DNA from: Ilumatobacteraceae bacterium
GTDB taxonomy: Bacteria; Actinomycetota; Acidimicrobiia; Acidimicrobiales; Ilumatobacteraceae
DNA length: 64,000 bases
Direction: 5' to 3'
Assembly (NCBI GenBank): GCA_021299715.1
Contig: JAJTEL010000003.1
Span: forward strand, 62,001-126,000
Position 1 is the first letter of the stretch. Every line of letters begins with the position of its first letter. Positions 8,856 to 17,302 of the stretch are shown one piece after another. The position numbers and the translations under genes are program-made. The notes beneath the pieces are model-generated. The model saw only the letters and a program-made list of their open reading frames with translations. It was not told the DNA's origin and did not search any database.

Positions 8856-10997
8856 ATGGGAAACAACTTGTTCGTCAACCGCGAACTTAGTTGGCTGGAT
8901 TTCAATCGCAGGGTATTGGCGTTCGCCCAAGATTCATCTGTGCCACTTTTGGAGCGTTTCAAGTTCATCGCCATTTTTTCTTCAAATCTGGACGAGTTTT
9001 TCCAGGTACGGGTGGGGGCCCTGCACGACCGCGTCGAAGCTGGCATTACCCAACTGAGTTTCGATGGCATGACCCCAACCCAGCAATTGCTCTCAATTCG
9101 TGCTCGAACTCTTTCATTGGTGTCCCAACGAGACGAAATACTGAATTCATTGATTGAAGAGTTCCGCAACGAGGGCTACTCGCTTCTTACTGTTGATCAA
9201 CTTTCATTCAACGAACAACAAACACTCGACCAGTATTTTTCTGAAGACATACTTCCGGTACTCACACCACTGGCCGTAGACCCAACGCACCCCTTCCCTT
9301 ACATCTCGAATTTGGCTCTCAGTATTGGTGTACTTGTCACCGATCCAGAGACCGATACAACACGATTTGCGCGCGTGAAGGTTCCCGACACAATTCCTCG
9401 ATTTATTGATCTGGGAGATAATCGCTTCATTCCACTCGAGGCTGTCATCACAGACAAGTTGTCCTTGCTGTTTCCCGGAATGAAAACTGGTTCTCCGTCT
9501 GTCTTTAGAGTGACACGCAACACCGACCTCTCTATCGATAGTGAAGAAGCCGAAGACTTGTTGGAAATGGTGGAACTCGAGTTGCGCCGACGACGTTTCG
9601 GTAATGCAGTTCGATTAGAAGTCTCGAAGAGTATGACCGACGATGTTCTGTCAATGATTCTTGAAGAACTTGAATTAGATCCTGAAGACGTCTACAGACA
9701 CGAGTGGTTCGTCGGTGGAACCGAACTGTGGCAATTACACCGAATAAAAGACGCCAAACTTCACGACGCAGCATGGTCGTTAACGACTGCGGGACGATTG
9801 TCCGCTGCTTCCGATGCTGGCCAGAGCTTCTTCAGCGTTCTTCGCCACAGAGACTTAATGGTTCATCACCCGTACGAATCATTTTCCAGTTCAACCGAAG
9901 AGTTCATTCGACAGGCCGCTCACGATACTTCTGTTCGCGCAATCAAGGCCACGCTGTATCGCACATCTGCAGATAGTCCCATCGCTCGCAACCTCGTGTT
10001 AGCCGCCGAACGTGGTGTTCAAGTGGTTGCACTTGTAGAACTCACCGCGCGCTTCGATGAACAAACAAATGTGGCATGGGCAAAAGAATTAGAACGAGCC
10101 GGCGCTCATGTGGTGTACGGAATGGTGGGTCTAAAGACTCACGCCAAATGCATATTGGTGGTGCGTGATGAAGAAAGTGGCTTAAAGAGATATGCCCACA
10201 TTGGAACCGGTAACTACAACTCCACCACTGCTCGCATTTACGAAGACATTGGTTACTTCACAGACGACGATGCCATTACAAACGACGTGTCGAACTTATT
10301 CAACTATCTCACGGGTTTCAGCAAAGCCCCTGAATACGCCCAATTAATTGTTGCTCCCGAAGGATTCCGAACACATCTCGCCGAACTCATTCAGAAGGAA
10401 GCAACGTTTGGCGCTCAGGGTCACATCAGCTTGAAGATGAATTCGCTCGTCGATCCCGAAATCATCACTTTGCTTGTGGCGGCAGCCCAGCAAGGTACCT
10501 CCGTCGATCTTCTTGTTCGCGGAATTTGTTGCCTCAACAAAGCTGCCGTTGTTGGACTACCCATTCGAGTTCGTTCCATTCTTGGTCGCTATCTAGAACA
10601 CTCTCGCATTTATCGATTTGCACACGGCAGTGAAGACAACACTCCCATTCACTACATCGGATCGCCCGATGTGATGCAACGTAACCTCGATCTTCGCATT
10701 GAAGTTCTTGCTCCGATTCAGCATGAGAAACATCAGGCATGGCTAGACAAAGTTCTGGAAATTCACTGGGCCGATGATGTCTCTGCATTCGATCTTGACG
10801 ACACCAATGCATGGATTCGTCACCAGCAACCAAGCCTTGAAGCCGACCCCCAATATCGCCTCATGCGTTGGGCTACAGACCTACAACGTGTTCGCGGCCA
10901 AGTCAGCAAGTTCGATACCGACATCACCGGCGAGATTGTTCGAGATGTGGGCATTGTGCAGCGTTTGCTTCCGTGGATGCGCGAACATTTGCGCTAG
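8856..10997 (+). CDS. ppk1: Polyphosphate kinase 1
   Basis: A 713-residue protein that reversibly transfers the gamma phosphate of ATP to polyphosphate. The order of domains is standard: N-terminal helical domain (NRELSWLDFNRRVLAFAQD at residues 6-24), head domain, and two phospholipase-D-like C-terminal domains. The autophosphorylated histidine lies in GLKTHAKCILVV, followed by HIGTGNYNSTTARIYEDIGYFT; the second domain has IYRFAHGSEDNTPIHYIGSPDVMQRNLDLRIE. Length agrees with the family. It is divergent from ppx, separated by 107 bases, and lacks a ribosome binding site (see the -10 box at 8844). No phoU or pst genes adjoin it. Confidence 0.96.
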   Translation: MGNNLFVNRELSWLDFNRRVLAFAQDSSVPLLERFKFIAIFSSNLDEFFQVRVGALHDRVEAGITQLSFDGMTPTQQLLSIRARTLSLVSQRDEILNSLIEEFRNEGYSLLTVDQLSFNEQQTLDQYFSEDILPVLTPLAVDPTHPFPYISNLALSIGVLVTDPETDTTRFARVKVPDTIPRFIDLGDNRFIPLEAVITDKLSLLFPGMKTGSPSVFRVTRNTDLSIDSEEAEDLLEMVELELRRRRFGNAVRLEVSKSMTDDVLSMILEELELDPEDVYRHEWFVGGTELWQLHRIKDAKLHDAAWSLTTAGRLSAASDAGQSFFSVLRHRDLMVHHPYESFSSSTEEFIRQAAHDTSVRAIKATLYRTSADSPIARNLVLAAERGVQVVALVELTARFDEQTNVAWAKELERAGAHVVYGMVGLKTHAKCILVVRDEESGLKRYAHIGTGNYNSTTARIYEDIGYFTDDDAITNDVSNLFNYLTGFSKAPEYAQLIVAPEGFRTHLAELIQKEATFGAQGHISLKMNSLVDPEIITLLVAAAQQGTSVDLLVRGICCLNKAAVVGLPIRVRSILGRYLEHSRIYRFAHGSEDNTPIHYIGSPDVMQRNLDLRIEVLAPIQHEKHQAWLDKVLEIHWADDVSAFDLDDTNAWIRHQQPSLEADPQYRLMRWATDLQRVRGQVSKFDTDITGEIVRDVGIVQRLLPWMREHLR

Positions 10998-11072
10998 CAC
11001 CCCACAGATTCCGTCTGAGACCCAAGAAGTTTTCAGGGCTACTGTTTCTACGCACACAGCGAAGGGGGCGGC

Positions 11073-12050
11073 ATGTCGGAGAATTTGAAGAATGGCTATG
11101 GCGGGTTGACCGCTGTTGTAACTGGTGGCGGAACCGGAATGGGACGCGAACTTGTTCGACAACTCACAGAACAGGGATGCAACGTTGCTACGTGCGATGT
11201 GAATGCTGATGCGCTAGCCGAGACAGTTGATATCTGCGTAAAAGCCGGAAACAGCGGCAAGATTCTCACACATATTGCAGATGTCTCTCAAGAAGATCAA
11301 GTGCTGGCCTTCCGTGATGCGGTTGCAGCGTGGACTCCGCACATCCATTTACTCTTCAACAATGCAGGCATCGGTGGTGGTGGAAGTTTTGTAGAAGATC
11401 CACGCGACGGTTGGGAAAAGACATTCAATGTGTGCTGGGGTGGCGTGTATTTGAACGCTCGTGCATTCATTCCACTGCTCATGGCTGCCCCGTTTGGTCA
11501 CTTAGTGAATACAAGCTCAATCAACGGGTTCTGGGCGTCATTAGGGCCATCTGTTTCTCACTCCGCGTATAGCGCTGCGAAGTTTGCAGTGAAGGGCTTT
11601 ACCGAAGCACTGATTACCGATTTTCGCAACAACGCACCCCACCTTCGAGCACATGTGGTGATGCCAGGCCACATTGGTACCGACATCGCTATTAATTCAG
11701 GCAAATTGCACGGCAACGATCCGAAAGAAATGAACGCTGAACAAATTGAAAAAGTTCGTTCTCGTTTTGAACGTCAGGGTGTGGATACCTCGTCGGTCAG
11801 TGATGAGGACCTGCGCGTACTTCTTCAGATGGGCGCCGAAGGATTTCGCGACAATGCCCCCACCAGCGCAGCCGAAGCATCGAAATACATACTTGACTGC
11901 GTGGCGCGGGGCGATTGGCGCATTTTGGTTGGCGACGACGCGAAAGTCATTGACGAAGAAGTTCGTAAAGACCCATGGATTGCGTATGAATCTGAGTTCA
12001 TTGAGCGAGTCCACGCGCGCGGTGCACTTGGTGGAATTGTTCGAGACTAA
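11073..12050 (+). CDS. SDR family oxidoreductase
   Basis: A 325-residue short-chain dehydrogenase/reductase. The Rossmann nucleotide-binding loop is VVTGGGTGMGRELVRQL (residues about 12-28), the NNAG motif is at about residue 94, and the active site shows SSINGFW followed by YSAAKFAVKGF (Tyr-X-X-X-Lys). Asp at the end of the second strand (CDVNADA) suggests NAD(H) preference. The C-terminus is longer than in a minimal 250-residue SDR. The ATG at 11073 follows a clear AAGGGGG. The substrate is unknown. The gene overlaps the convergent ARPP-1 gene by 4 bases at their stops. Confidence 0.88.
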   Translation: MSENLKNGYGGLTAVVTGGGTGMGRELVRQLTEQGCNVATCDVNADALAETVDICVKAGNSGKILTHIADVSQEDQVLAFRDAVAAWTPHIHLLFNNAGIGGGGSFVEDPRDGWEKTFNVCWGGVYLNARAFIPLLMAAPFGHLVNTSSINGFWASLGPSVSHSAYSAAKFAVKGFTEALITDFRNNAPHLRAHVVMPGHIGTDIAINSGKLHGNDPKEMNAEQIEKVRSRFERQGVDTSSVSDEDLRVLLQMGAEGFRDNAPTSAAEASKYILDCVARGDWRILVGDDAKVIDEEVRKDPWIAYESEFIERVHARGALGGIVRD

Positions 12051-12955
12051 ATCTCTGCAAATGCGTAGGCATGCATAAGTTCGCCCGCCTCGTCCACCAA
12101 AGCGTGAGCAACAAGGCGGTCACTTGCAATGTGGTACTCCGTTCCCAAGCCGGTACCTTTCGCCTCTGTTACCTCTTGTGCTGCAACATCGGCAAGGAAC
12201 TTTTCAATGTCTGCTACGTCGACAGTGATGTCCTGCTCGTCGGACTGTGGCGAGTCAAGAACGGCAGAGCGCACAAGTGTCTCCCAGCTACGTGAAAGAT
12301 CGTCGGGATTGGTGAATACCTCTACACCCGCAACCTTGTTGCCGTATGCAACTGCAATTCCGGTTTGGCCAGGGGCCAGTGGTTCGTTCATGAACTCACT
12401 CAACGTTGCATACAAAGTTTCGTCTGCTTCTACGAAACCATCTGCTGCCAAGTAGCTGCTGGATTCGTGGTGAAGAGCTCGCGACGAGAGTTCATAATCG
12501 ATTGATCGCCACACATCGCCTTGGTCGGAAAACTTCTGGCCGTACGAGTCGATATTGCGCTTCACGCCACGTTGCTTGGCCATACGCACATTGCGACCAG
12601 CAACGCGCTTGGAGTCGCGGAACTGAGACCCGCCGTGCCAACGACCTGCCTCGACGCAGGACACGGGAATAGTGATGGTGGCACCCGCTGGCACCAAGAT
12701 GGACACGTTGACCGTTCGTGTTTGACGGCCCCCTTCAAGGACGCGACCTGCGGGAATGATGACCGGGACATCTTTCAGATTGGTGACCTGCAGTTGTGGC
12801 ACGGTGGCGGAATCAAGTTCTGACACCTGCAATGAATCGTCCGCTACGACAGCTCCAGAGCCGCGATTAGACCCCAGAAATAGGGGGAAGATGGTGACCC
12901 CACCGTGACGGATGGGCTTACCCACCTTGGTTTTTGTAAGTAGTTCTATTGACAT
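12047..12955 (-). CDS. ARPP-1 family domain protein (function unknown)
   Basis: A 302-residue cytosolic protein. The stretch VTNLKDVPVIIPAGRVLEGGRQTR followed by ILVPAGATITIPVSCVEAGRW (residues about 60-110) matches the ARPP-1 domain, a family named from genomic association with ADP-ribosyl/phosphatase-type enzymes and not characterised biochemically as far as I know. The rest has charged, mixed alpha/beta character. The start at 12955 is set by a perfect AAGGAG 7 bases upstream. That site sits in the 3' arm of a 9-bp hairpin (12965-13000), which suggests control of translation. Convergent with the SDR gene. I cannot assign a biochemical role. Confidence 0.7.
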   Translation of the reverse strand: MSIELLTKTKVGKPIRHGGVTIFPLFLGSNRGSGAVVADDSLQVSELDSATVPQLQVTNLKDVPVIIPAGRVLEGGRQTRTVNVSILVPAGATITIPVSCVEAGRWHGGSQFRDSKRVAGRNVRMAKQRGVKRNIDSYGQKFSDQGDVWRSIDYELSSRALHHESSSYLAADGFVEADETLYATLSEFMNEPLAPGQTGIAVAYGNKVAGVEVFTNPDDLSRSWETLVRSAVLDSPQSDEQDITVDVADIEKFLADVAAQEVTEAKGTGLGTEYHIASDRLVAHALVDEAGELMHAYAFAEI

Positions 12956-13000
12956 ATTTTTTCTCCTTCTTGGGACCGACTGGCCCCACAACCAAGAAGG
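12956..13000 (-). promoter_or_regulatory. 5'-UTR hairpin that sequesters the Shine-Dalgarno site of the ARPP-1 gene
   Basis: On the minus strand CCTTCTTGG (13000-12992) and CCAAGAAGG (12973-12965) are perfect 9-bp inverted repeats with an 18-base loop. The AAGGAG ribosome site (12968-12963) has four of its six bases in the stem, and the ATG follows 7 bases on. No T-run follows on either strand, so this is not a typical terminator. Confidence 0.55.
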
Positions 13001-13158
13001 TACGGAACGGGTCTGTCACATTTATGTATTAGTGACTCTATTCCCCTTTTCGTGTCATTACTACCTATTTTGAGGAAATTACGGCCGGCCTGAACCTGGA
13101 CATCTTGAGCCGCGCCTCATAGTCACCACGTGCCACACCGGGGTGCAAGACTGTCCCC

Positions 13159-13935
13159 GTGTTTACGCCACCTGACTACCTCTCACCGTCGTCTATTCGC
13201 ACGTTCATCGACTGCCCTCAGAAGTTCAAAATCAATCGCTTCGACAAAGTGAAAGAGCCCTCCACGTGGCACATGCACCTTGGCACCTTTGTCCATGAAG
13301 TACTAGAACATCTCTACGGCCTCCCCCACGAAGAACGCACCGTTGATGCCGTAAAAACCCTTGCTGGTCAGTTATGGACTGCCAATGAGTGGGAACAAAA
13401 AGTCTTGGCGTTAGAAGAGCCAGTCGGATCTATTAAAGACTTCAAAGTTGCCGCATTTACCAACATGGTCAATTTGTGGGACCTCGAAGAACCCGCAGAA
13501 ACAGATCTTGACGAGATGGAACTAAAACTAGATACCGAAGTTGAAGGGGTCCGTCTTCTCGGCTACATCGACCGGCTCGCAATTGACGATGAACAGTCGG
13601 CAATTATCTCCGACTACAAAACGGGCAAAGTTCCGAATGCCCAGTTCAAGTCAGAAGACGAAACGTTCTTTCAGTTACTTGCTTATGCGCTCATGTTGGA
13701 AGCATCAGACGGTGTTCCCACCAGCAAGCTTGAACTTTTGTATCTCTCGCATTCAACGAAACTAGAAATTGCTGCAACTCCCGTGAAGTTGTCTGTCGCC
13801 AAAGGCACCATTGTTGAAACAAAAGAAAATTTAGACAAAGCCTGCTCTACCGGCGAGTTTCACTGCAATGTCACCAACTTGTGCAACTGGTGCCACTACA
13901 AAAAAATCAACATTTGTCCTGCGCATAAGCAATAA
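13159..13935 (+). CDS. RecB-like PD-(D/E)XK nuclease with a probable [4Fe-4S] cluster
   Basis: A 258-residue stand-alone nuclease domain of the RecB/Cas4/AddB type. In order: SPSSIRTFIDCPQKFKI (first cysteine, Cys19), LGTFVHEVLEHLYG (motif with His), VRLLGYIDRLAIDDE (the GxxDR-x-D motif) and IISDYKTGKVP (the (D/E)XK catalytic motif). The C-terminal tail has three further cysteines (NLCNWCHYKKINICPAHK). One N-terminal plus three C-terminal cysteines is the AddB/Cas4 iron-sulfur pattern. It likely cuts or degrades DNA, perhaps in repair. No helicase or cas gene lies nearby. It starts at GTG 13159 without a ribosome site, behind a weak AAGACT box. Confidence 0.85.
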   Translation: MFTPPDYLSPSSIRTFIDCPQKFKINRFDKVKEPSTWHMHLGTFVHEVLEHLYGLPHEERTVDAVKTLAGQLWTANEWEQKVLALEEPVGSIKDFKVAAFTNMVNLWDLEEPAETDLDEMELKLDTEVEGVRLLGYIDRLAIDDEQSAIISDYKTGKVPNAQFKSEDETFFQLLAYALMLEASDGVPTSKLELLYLSHSTKLEIAATPVKLSVAKGTIVETKENLDKACSTGEFHCNVTNLCNWCHYKKINICPAHKQ

Positions 13936-13962
13936 ACCAAACGCGCAGCGCTAAAGAATTAC

Positions 13963-15462
13963 TTACTCGAAGCGCAGGCAGCCATCGTCCAGGCTCGCCT
14001 TGGGCAACAAATCTTTTTCTGCCCAGTAATCCTGATTGTGCATCCATTCAGGCTTCTTCCCGGCCTTTGGCATGAGGTGCTGTGAACGCATCAAATAGTT
14101 CGGGTTGAAGTTGTCTGGATCCATCCATGGGCCAATTTCCATATCTGCATCTTCCGGACGCAGTTGAGGTGTTACTCGATGAGCGCCCTTTGACTCCATG
14201 TGGCTAAACATGCGCAAAACAAAGTCAGCCATGATGTCAACACGAAGAGTCCAACTGGCACGGAAGTATCCGAATACCCACGCAAGATTTGGTACACCGG
14301 TAAACATCATTCCTCGATACGTCACCGTTTGGCTCCAATCGAGTGGCTTTCCGTCTAGCGAGAACGGAATGTCTCCCAACACGCTGAGATTGAATCCTGT
14401 TGCTGTGATGATGATGTCGGCATCGAGTTGAATGCCGCTCTTCGTCAGAATGCCGTTCGCATTGAACGTTTCAATTTCATCGGTAACAACACTGGCCTTA
14501 CCAGAACGAATTCCGGCGAATAAGTCTCCGTCTGGAACAAATGCGATGCGCTGTTGCCATGGTCGATATGACGGAGTGAAGTGCTTCATATCGAAGTCTT
14601 CGGGCAAGAGATCACGAATTCCCGTGAGCAATTGGTCCTTGAGGAACTCTGGCTGTTCAAATCCGAGTTGCGCGATTGTCTTCTGATCGAAAAGAACTTT
14701 GCGACGTACAATTTCGTGAATCCACATTTCGTCAATTTCAAGTTGACGCAAGGTGTCGGCAAGTTCATTCGCGTTGCGACCAGGAATGAAATACGTTGGC
14801 GAACGCTGCAACATAGTGATGTGTTCAACATCGTTTGCCATGTTGGGAACCAGAGTTGCCGCAGTTGCACCAGAACCAATGACCACAACTCGCTTACCTG
14901 TGTAGTCGAGATTTTCGGGCCATGTTTGCGGATGAACTATTTGACCCTTGAACGAATCCATGTTGGGCCACTCTGGCGTGTAGCCCTTGTCGTGTCTGTA
15001 ATAGCCCTGACACATCCACAAGAAGTTTGTGCTGATTTGGAATTTCTGATCTGTCGCAAGATTATGAACATCAACTGTCCACGTATTGTCTGCACTTGAC
15101 CATGCGGCTGCAGTAATGCGATGGCTATAGCGAATGTGGTCGTTGAGATGATTGTCTTCAATCACCTCTCCCATGTATTTCTTAATCTCCGCCGATGTTG
15201 CAATGGGGGTACCCGTCCACGGCTTAAAGCGATAACCGAATGTGTAAAGGTCGCTGTCGGAACGAATTCCTGGGTATTTGTGGGTGTGCCACGTTCCGCC
15301 GAACGTTTCGTACGACTCGAGAACAACAAACGATTTGTCCGGGGCCTGTTCTTTCAGGTGGTATGCGGTACCAACGCCAGAAATCCCAGCTCCCACGATG
15401 AGGACGTCGAAGTGCTCTATTCCGTTACGCAATGTGGACTGCGATGTGTCAACCAAGGTCAT
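13963..15462 (-). CDS. Flavin-containing monooxygenase (EthA-like Baeyer-Villiger type)
   Basis: A 499-residue two-dinucleotide-fold flavoprotein. FAD binding: DVLIVGAGISGVGTAYHL (residues about 19-36); FMO/BVMO fingerprint FKGQIVHPQTW (about residues 173-183); NADPH binding: VVVIGSGATAATLVP (about residue 191). The family oxygenates ketones or heteroatoms with O2 and NADPH. Overall layout, including the start region GGTWHTHKYPGIRSDSDL, resembles mycobacterial EthA. The start at 15462 follows AAAAGGAAG. It is divergent from a D-aminoacylase gene over a short region with a perfect palindrome (15487-15503), so both may answer to one repressor. Confidence 0.88.
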   Translation of the reverse strand: MTLVDTSQSTLRNGIEHFDVLIVGAGISGVGTAYHLKEQAPDKSFVVLESYETFGGTWHTHKYPGIRSDSDLYTFGYRFKPWTGTPIATSAEIKKYMGEVIEDNHLNDHIRYSHRITAAAWSSADNTWTVDVHNLATDQKFQISTNFLWMCQGYYRHDKGYTPEWPNMDSFKGQIVHPQTWPENLDYTGKRVVVIGSGATAATLVPNMANDVEHITMLQRSPTYFIPGRNANELADTLRQLEIDEMWIHEIVRRKVLFDQKTIAQLGFEQPEFLKDQLLTGIRDLLPEDFDMKHFTPSYRPWQQRIAFVPDGDLFAGIRSGKASVVTDEIETFNANGILTKSGIQLDADIIITATGFNLSVLGDIPFSLDGKPLDWSQTVTYRGMMFTGVPNLAWVFGYFRASWTLRVDIMADFVLRMFSHMESKGAHRVTPQLRPEDADMEIGPWMDPDNFNPNYLMRSQHLMPKAGKKPEWMHNQDYWAEKDLLPKASLDDGCLRFE

Positions 15463-15486
15463 GGATGCTTCCTTTTTGTCCTAGTA

Positions 15487-15503
15487 CCGATACTAGGTAT
15501 CGG
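15487..15503. promoter_or_regulatory. Palindromic operator candidate between FMO and D-aminoacylase genes
   Basis: CCGATAC-TAG-GTATCGG is a perfect 7-bp inverted repeat with a 3-base centre. An overlapping inverted repeat, CTAGTA-CCGA-TACTAG, covers 15481-15496. Its place between divergent genes and its size suit a TetR- or MarR-type dimer site. Confidence 0.5.
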
Positions 15504-15556
15504 GGTGGTCTGGCGCCTTGTTGAGGCGTTATTGTTCACCGAGAGGGGGTCTTCAC

Positions 15557-17302
15557 ATGTTTGACATCATCATTCGCGGGGGCACAGTTGTCGACGGCAC
15601 TGGCGCTCCGTCATGTATTCAAGATGTGGCCATCACAGATGGAAAAATCGTTCAGGTTGCAGATGTTGTTGTTGGCGAGGCTCGTGAGGTTATTCAGGCC
15701 AATGGTCTTCTGGTCACACCTGGCTTCATTGACATTCATACTCACTACGACGGTCAGGTCAGTTGGGACACCCTTCTAGAACCATCAAGCGCACACGGAG
15801 TCACCACTGTTGTGGTGGGCAATTGTGGAGTTGGTTTTGCCCCCGTGCGGCCTGGCAAGCAGGAGTGGCTTGTTCAACTCATGGAAGGCGTCGAAGACAT
15901 CCCTGGCACCGCCCTTCACGAAGGCATCAATTGGGAGTGGGAAACGTTCCCCGAATATCTCGATGCCATCGACAAGCGCCGATACGCAGTCGACGTTGCT
16001 GCATACGTTCCACATGGTGCAGTTCGCGGTTATGTCATGGGCGATCGCGGAGCGCGCAATGAAGATGCCACAGCGCAAGACATTGAAGAGATGGCACGCA
16101 TTGTGCGTGAAGCACGTGAAGCCGGAGCAGTCGGATTCTCTACAAGCCGCACAATGGGGCATCGCGCGAAAGATGGCGAACCAGTTCCTGGAACTTTTGC
16201 AAATACCGATGAACTGAACGCAATTGCCGATGCACTCGTTGCTGCAGGCGGCGGCATCTTTGAAGTAGCTCCAGAAGTTCTTCCCGATGGTGGTGATCAA
16301 CCAACTATGGGGATGACCGAAGAATTGCAATGGATGGGTGACATCGCATTGCGCACCAACTTGAAGGTCACCTACTTGTTGTTGCAGTACATGACCATGC
16401 CCGACGCATGGAAACAGGCGTTGTCGTTCTCACAAGACATCTTGGACAAGGGCGGATATTTGCGACCACAAGTAGCCGCGCGTCCATTCGGCATGATGGT
16501 GAACTGGGCGGGCTACCACCCGTTCATGAAGCGACCAACATTTATTGCGCTAGCAGCGTCACTATCGCTTGATGAACTCCGTATCGAACTGGCAAAACCA
16601 GACGTTAGAGCACAAATTTTGTGTGAAGCAGACGAACCAGTTGACCCACATGTGCAATTCGATGGTCTTGGTCCACGCCTTGGCATGATTCCTCATCTCA
16701 TTTACGCAATGGGTGATGGCGTTGATTACGAACCAACACCCGATATGTCGGTGAAAGCACTCGCCAGCAAAGCCGGCGTTTCAACCTCCGAAATGGCGTA
16801 CGACCTACTGAATGAACACGGTGGTCATGCATCGTTGATGTTCCCTACCCTCAACTATGTGGGCGAAAATCACGATGTCATCTACGAAATGCTCACACAC
16901 CCCGCCGCAATCAATGGCCTGAGTGATGGTGGTGCGCATGTTCGCATGATTTGTGACGCATCTATCCCCACCTATTTGCTCACCCATTGGGCACGCGATC
17001 GTGCACGTGGGCCAAAACTTCCTGTTGAAGAAGCAGTTCGTCTCCAAACCACTGCAACTGCAGATGTCATTGGGCTTTCCGACCGCGGACAAATTGCACC
17101 AGGAATGCGCGCCGACATCAATGTCATCGATTTCAATGCACTGCAACTTCATACACCTCATGCAGTGAACGACCTACCAGCTGGCGGTCGCAGAATGTTG
17201 CAAGGAGCATCTGGTTATGTAGCCACCATTGTGAACGGCCACATCACCCGTCGCAATGGCGTCGATACGGGCGAGCGACCTGGTCGTTTAGTGCGCGCTT
17301 AA
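15557..17302 (+). CDS. N-acyl-D-amino-acid deacylase / D-aminoacylase-like amidohydrolase
   Basis: A 581-residue amidohydrolase-superfamily enzyme. Beta-sandwich start FDIIIRGGTVVDGTG, metal motif GFIDIHTHYDGQ (His-X-His), TTVVVGNCGVGFAP containing the conserved Cys of D-aminoacylases, ending with DGGAHVRMICDAS (catalytic Asp region) and GQIAPGMRADINVIDFNAL. These enzymes hydrolyse N-acylated D-amino acids or related cyclic amides; many environmental homologues have undefined substrates. The ATG at 15557 follows GAGAGGGGG; an in-frame ATG-like start at 15518 is less likely. Divergent from the FMO. Its stop codon overlaps the convergent MFS gene by 4 bases. Confidence 0.88.
   Translation: MFDIIIRGGTVVDGTGAPSCIQDVAITDGKIVQVADVVVGEAREVIQANGLLVTPGFIDIHTHYDGQVSWDTLLEPSSAHGVTTVVVGNCGVGFAPVRPGKQEWLVQLMEGVEDIPGTALHEGINWEWETFPEYLDAIDKRRYAVDVAAYVPHGAVRGYVMGDRGARNEDATAQDIEEMARIVREAREAGAVGFSTSRTMGHRAKDGEPVPGTFANTDELNAIADALVAAGGGIFEVAPEVLPDGGDQPTMGMTEELQWMGDIALRTNLKVTYLLLQYMTMPDAWKQALSFSQDILDKGGYLRPQVAARPFGMMVNWAGYHPFMKRPTFIALAASLSLDELRIELAKPDVRAQILCEADEPVDPHVQFDGLGPRLGMIPHLIYAMGDGVDYEPTPDMSVKALASKAGVSTSEMAYDLLNEHGGHASLMFPTLNYVGENHDVIYEMLTHPAAINGLSDGGAHVRMICDASIPTYLLTHWARDRARGPKLPVEEAVRLQTTATADVIGLSDRGQIAPGMRADINVIDFNALQLHTPHAVNDLPAGGRRMLQGASGYVATIVNGHITRRNGVDTGERPGRLVRA

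Noticed and set aside
13011-13040. GTCAC/GTGAC inverted repeat as an operator
   Set aside because: Arms are only 5 bases with a 12-base gap; such matches are common by chance.
13159-13935. RecB-like nuclease as Cas4 of a CRISPR system
   Set aside because: No cas1, cas2 or repeat array is present nearby.
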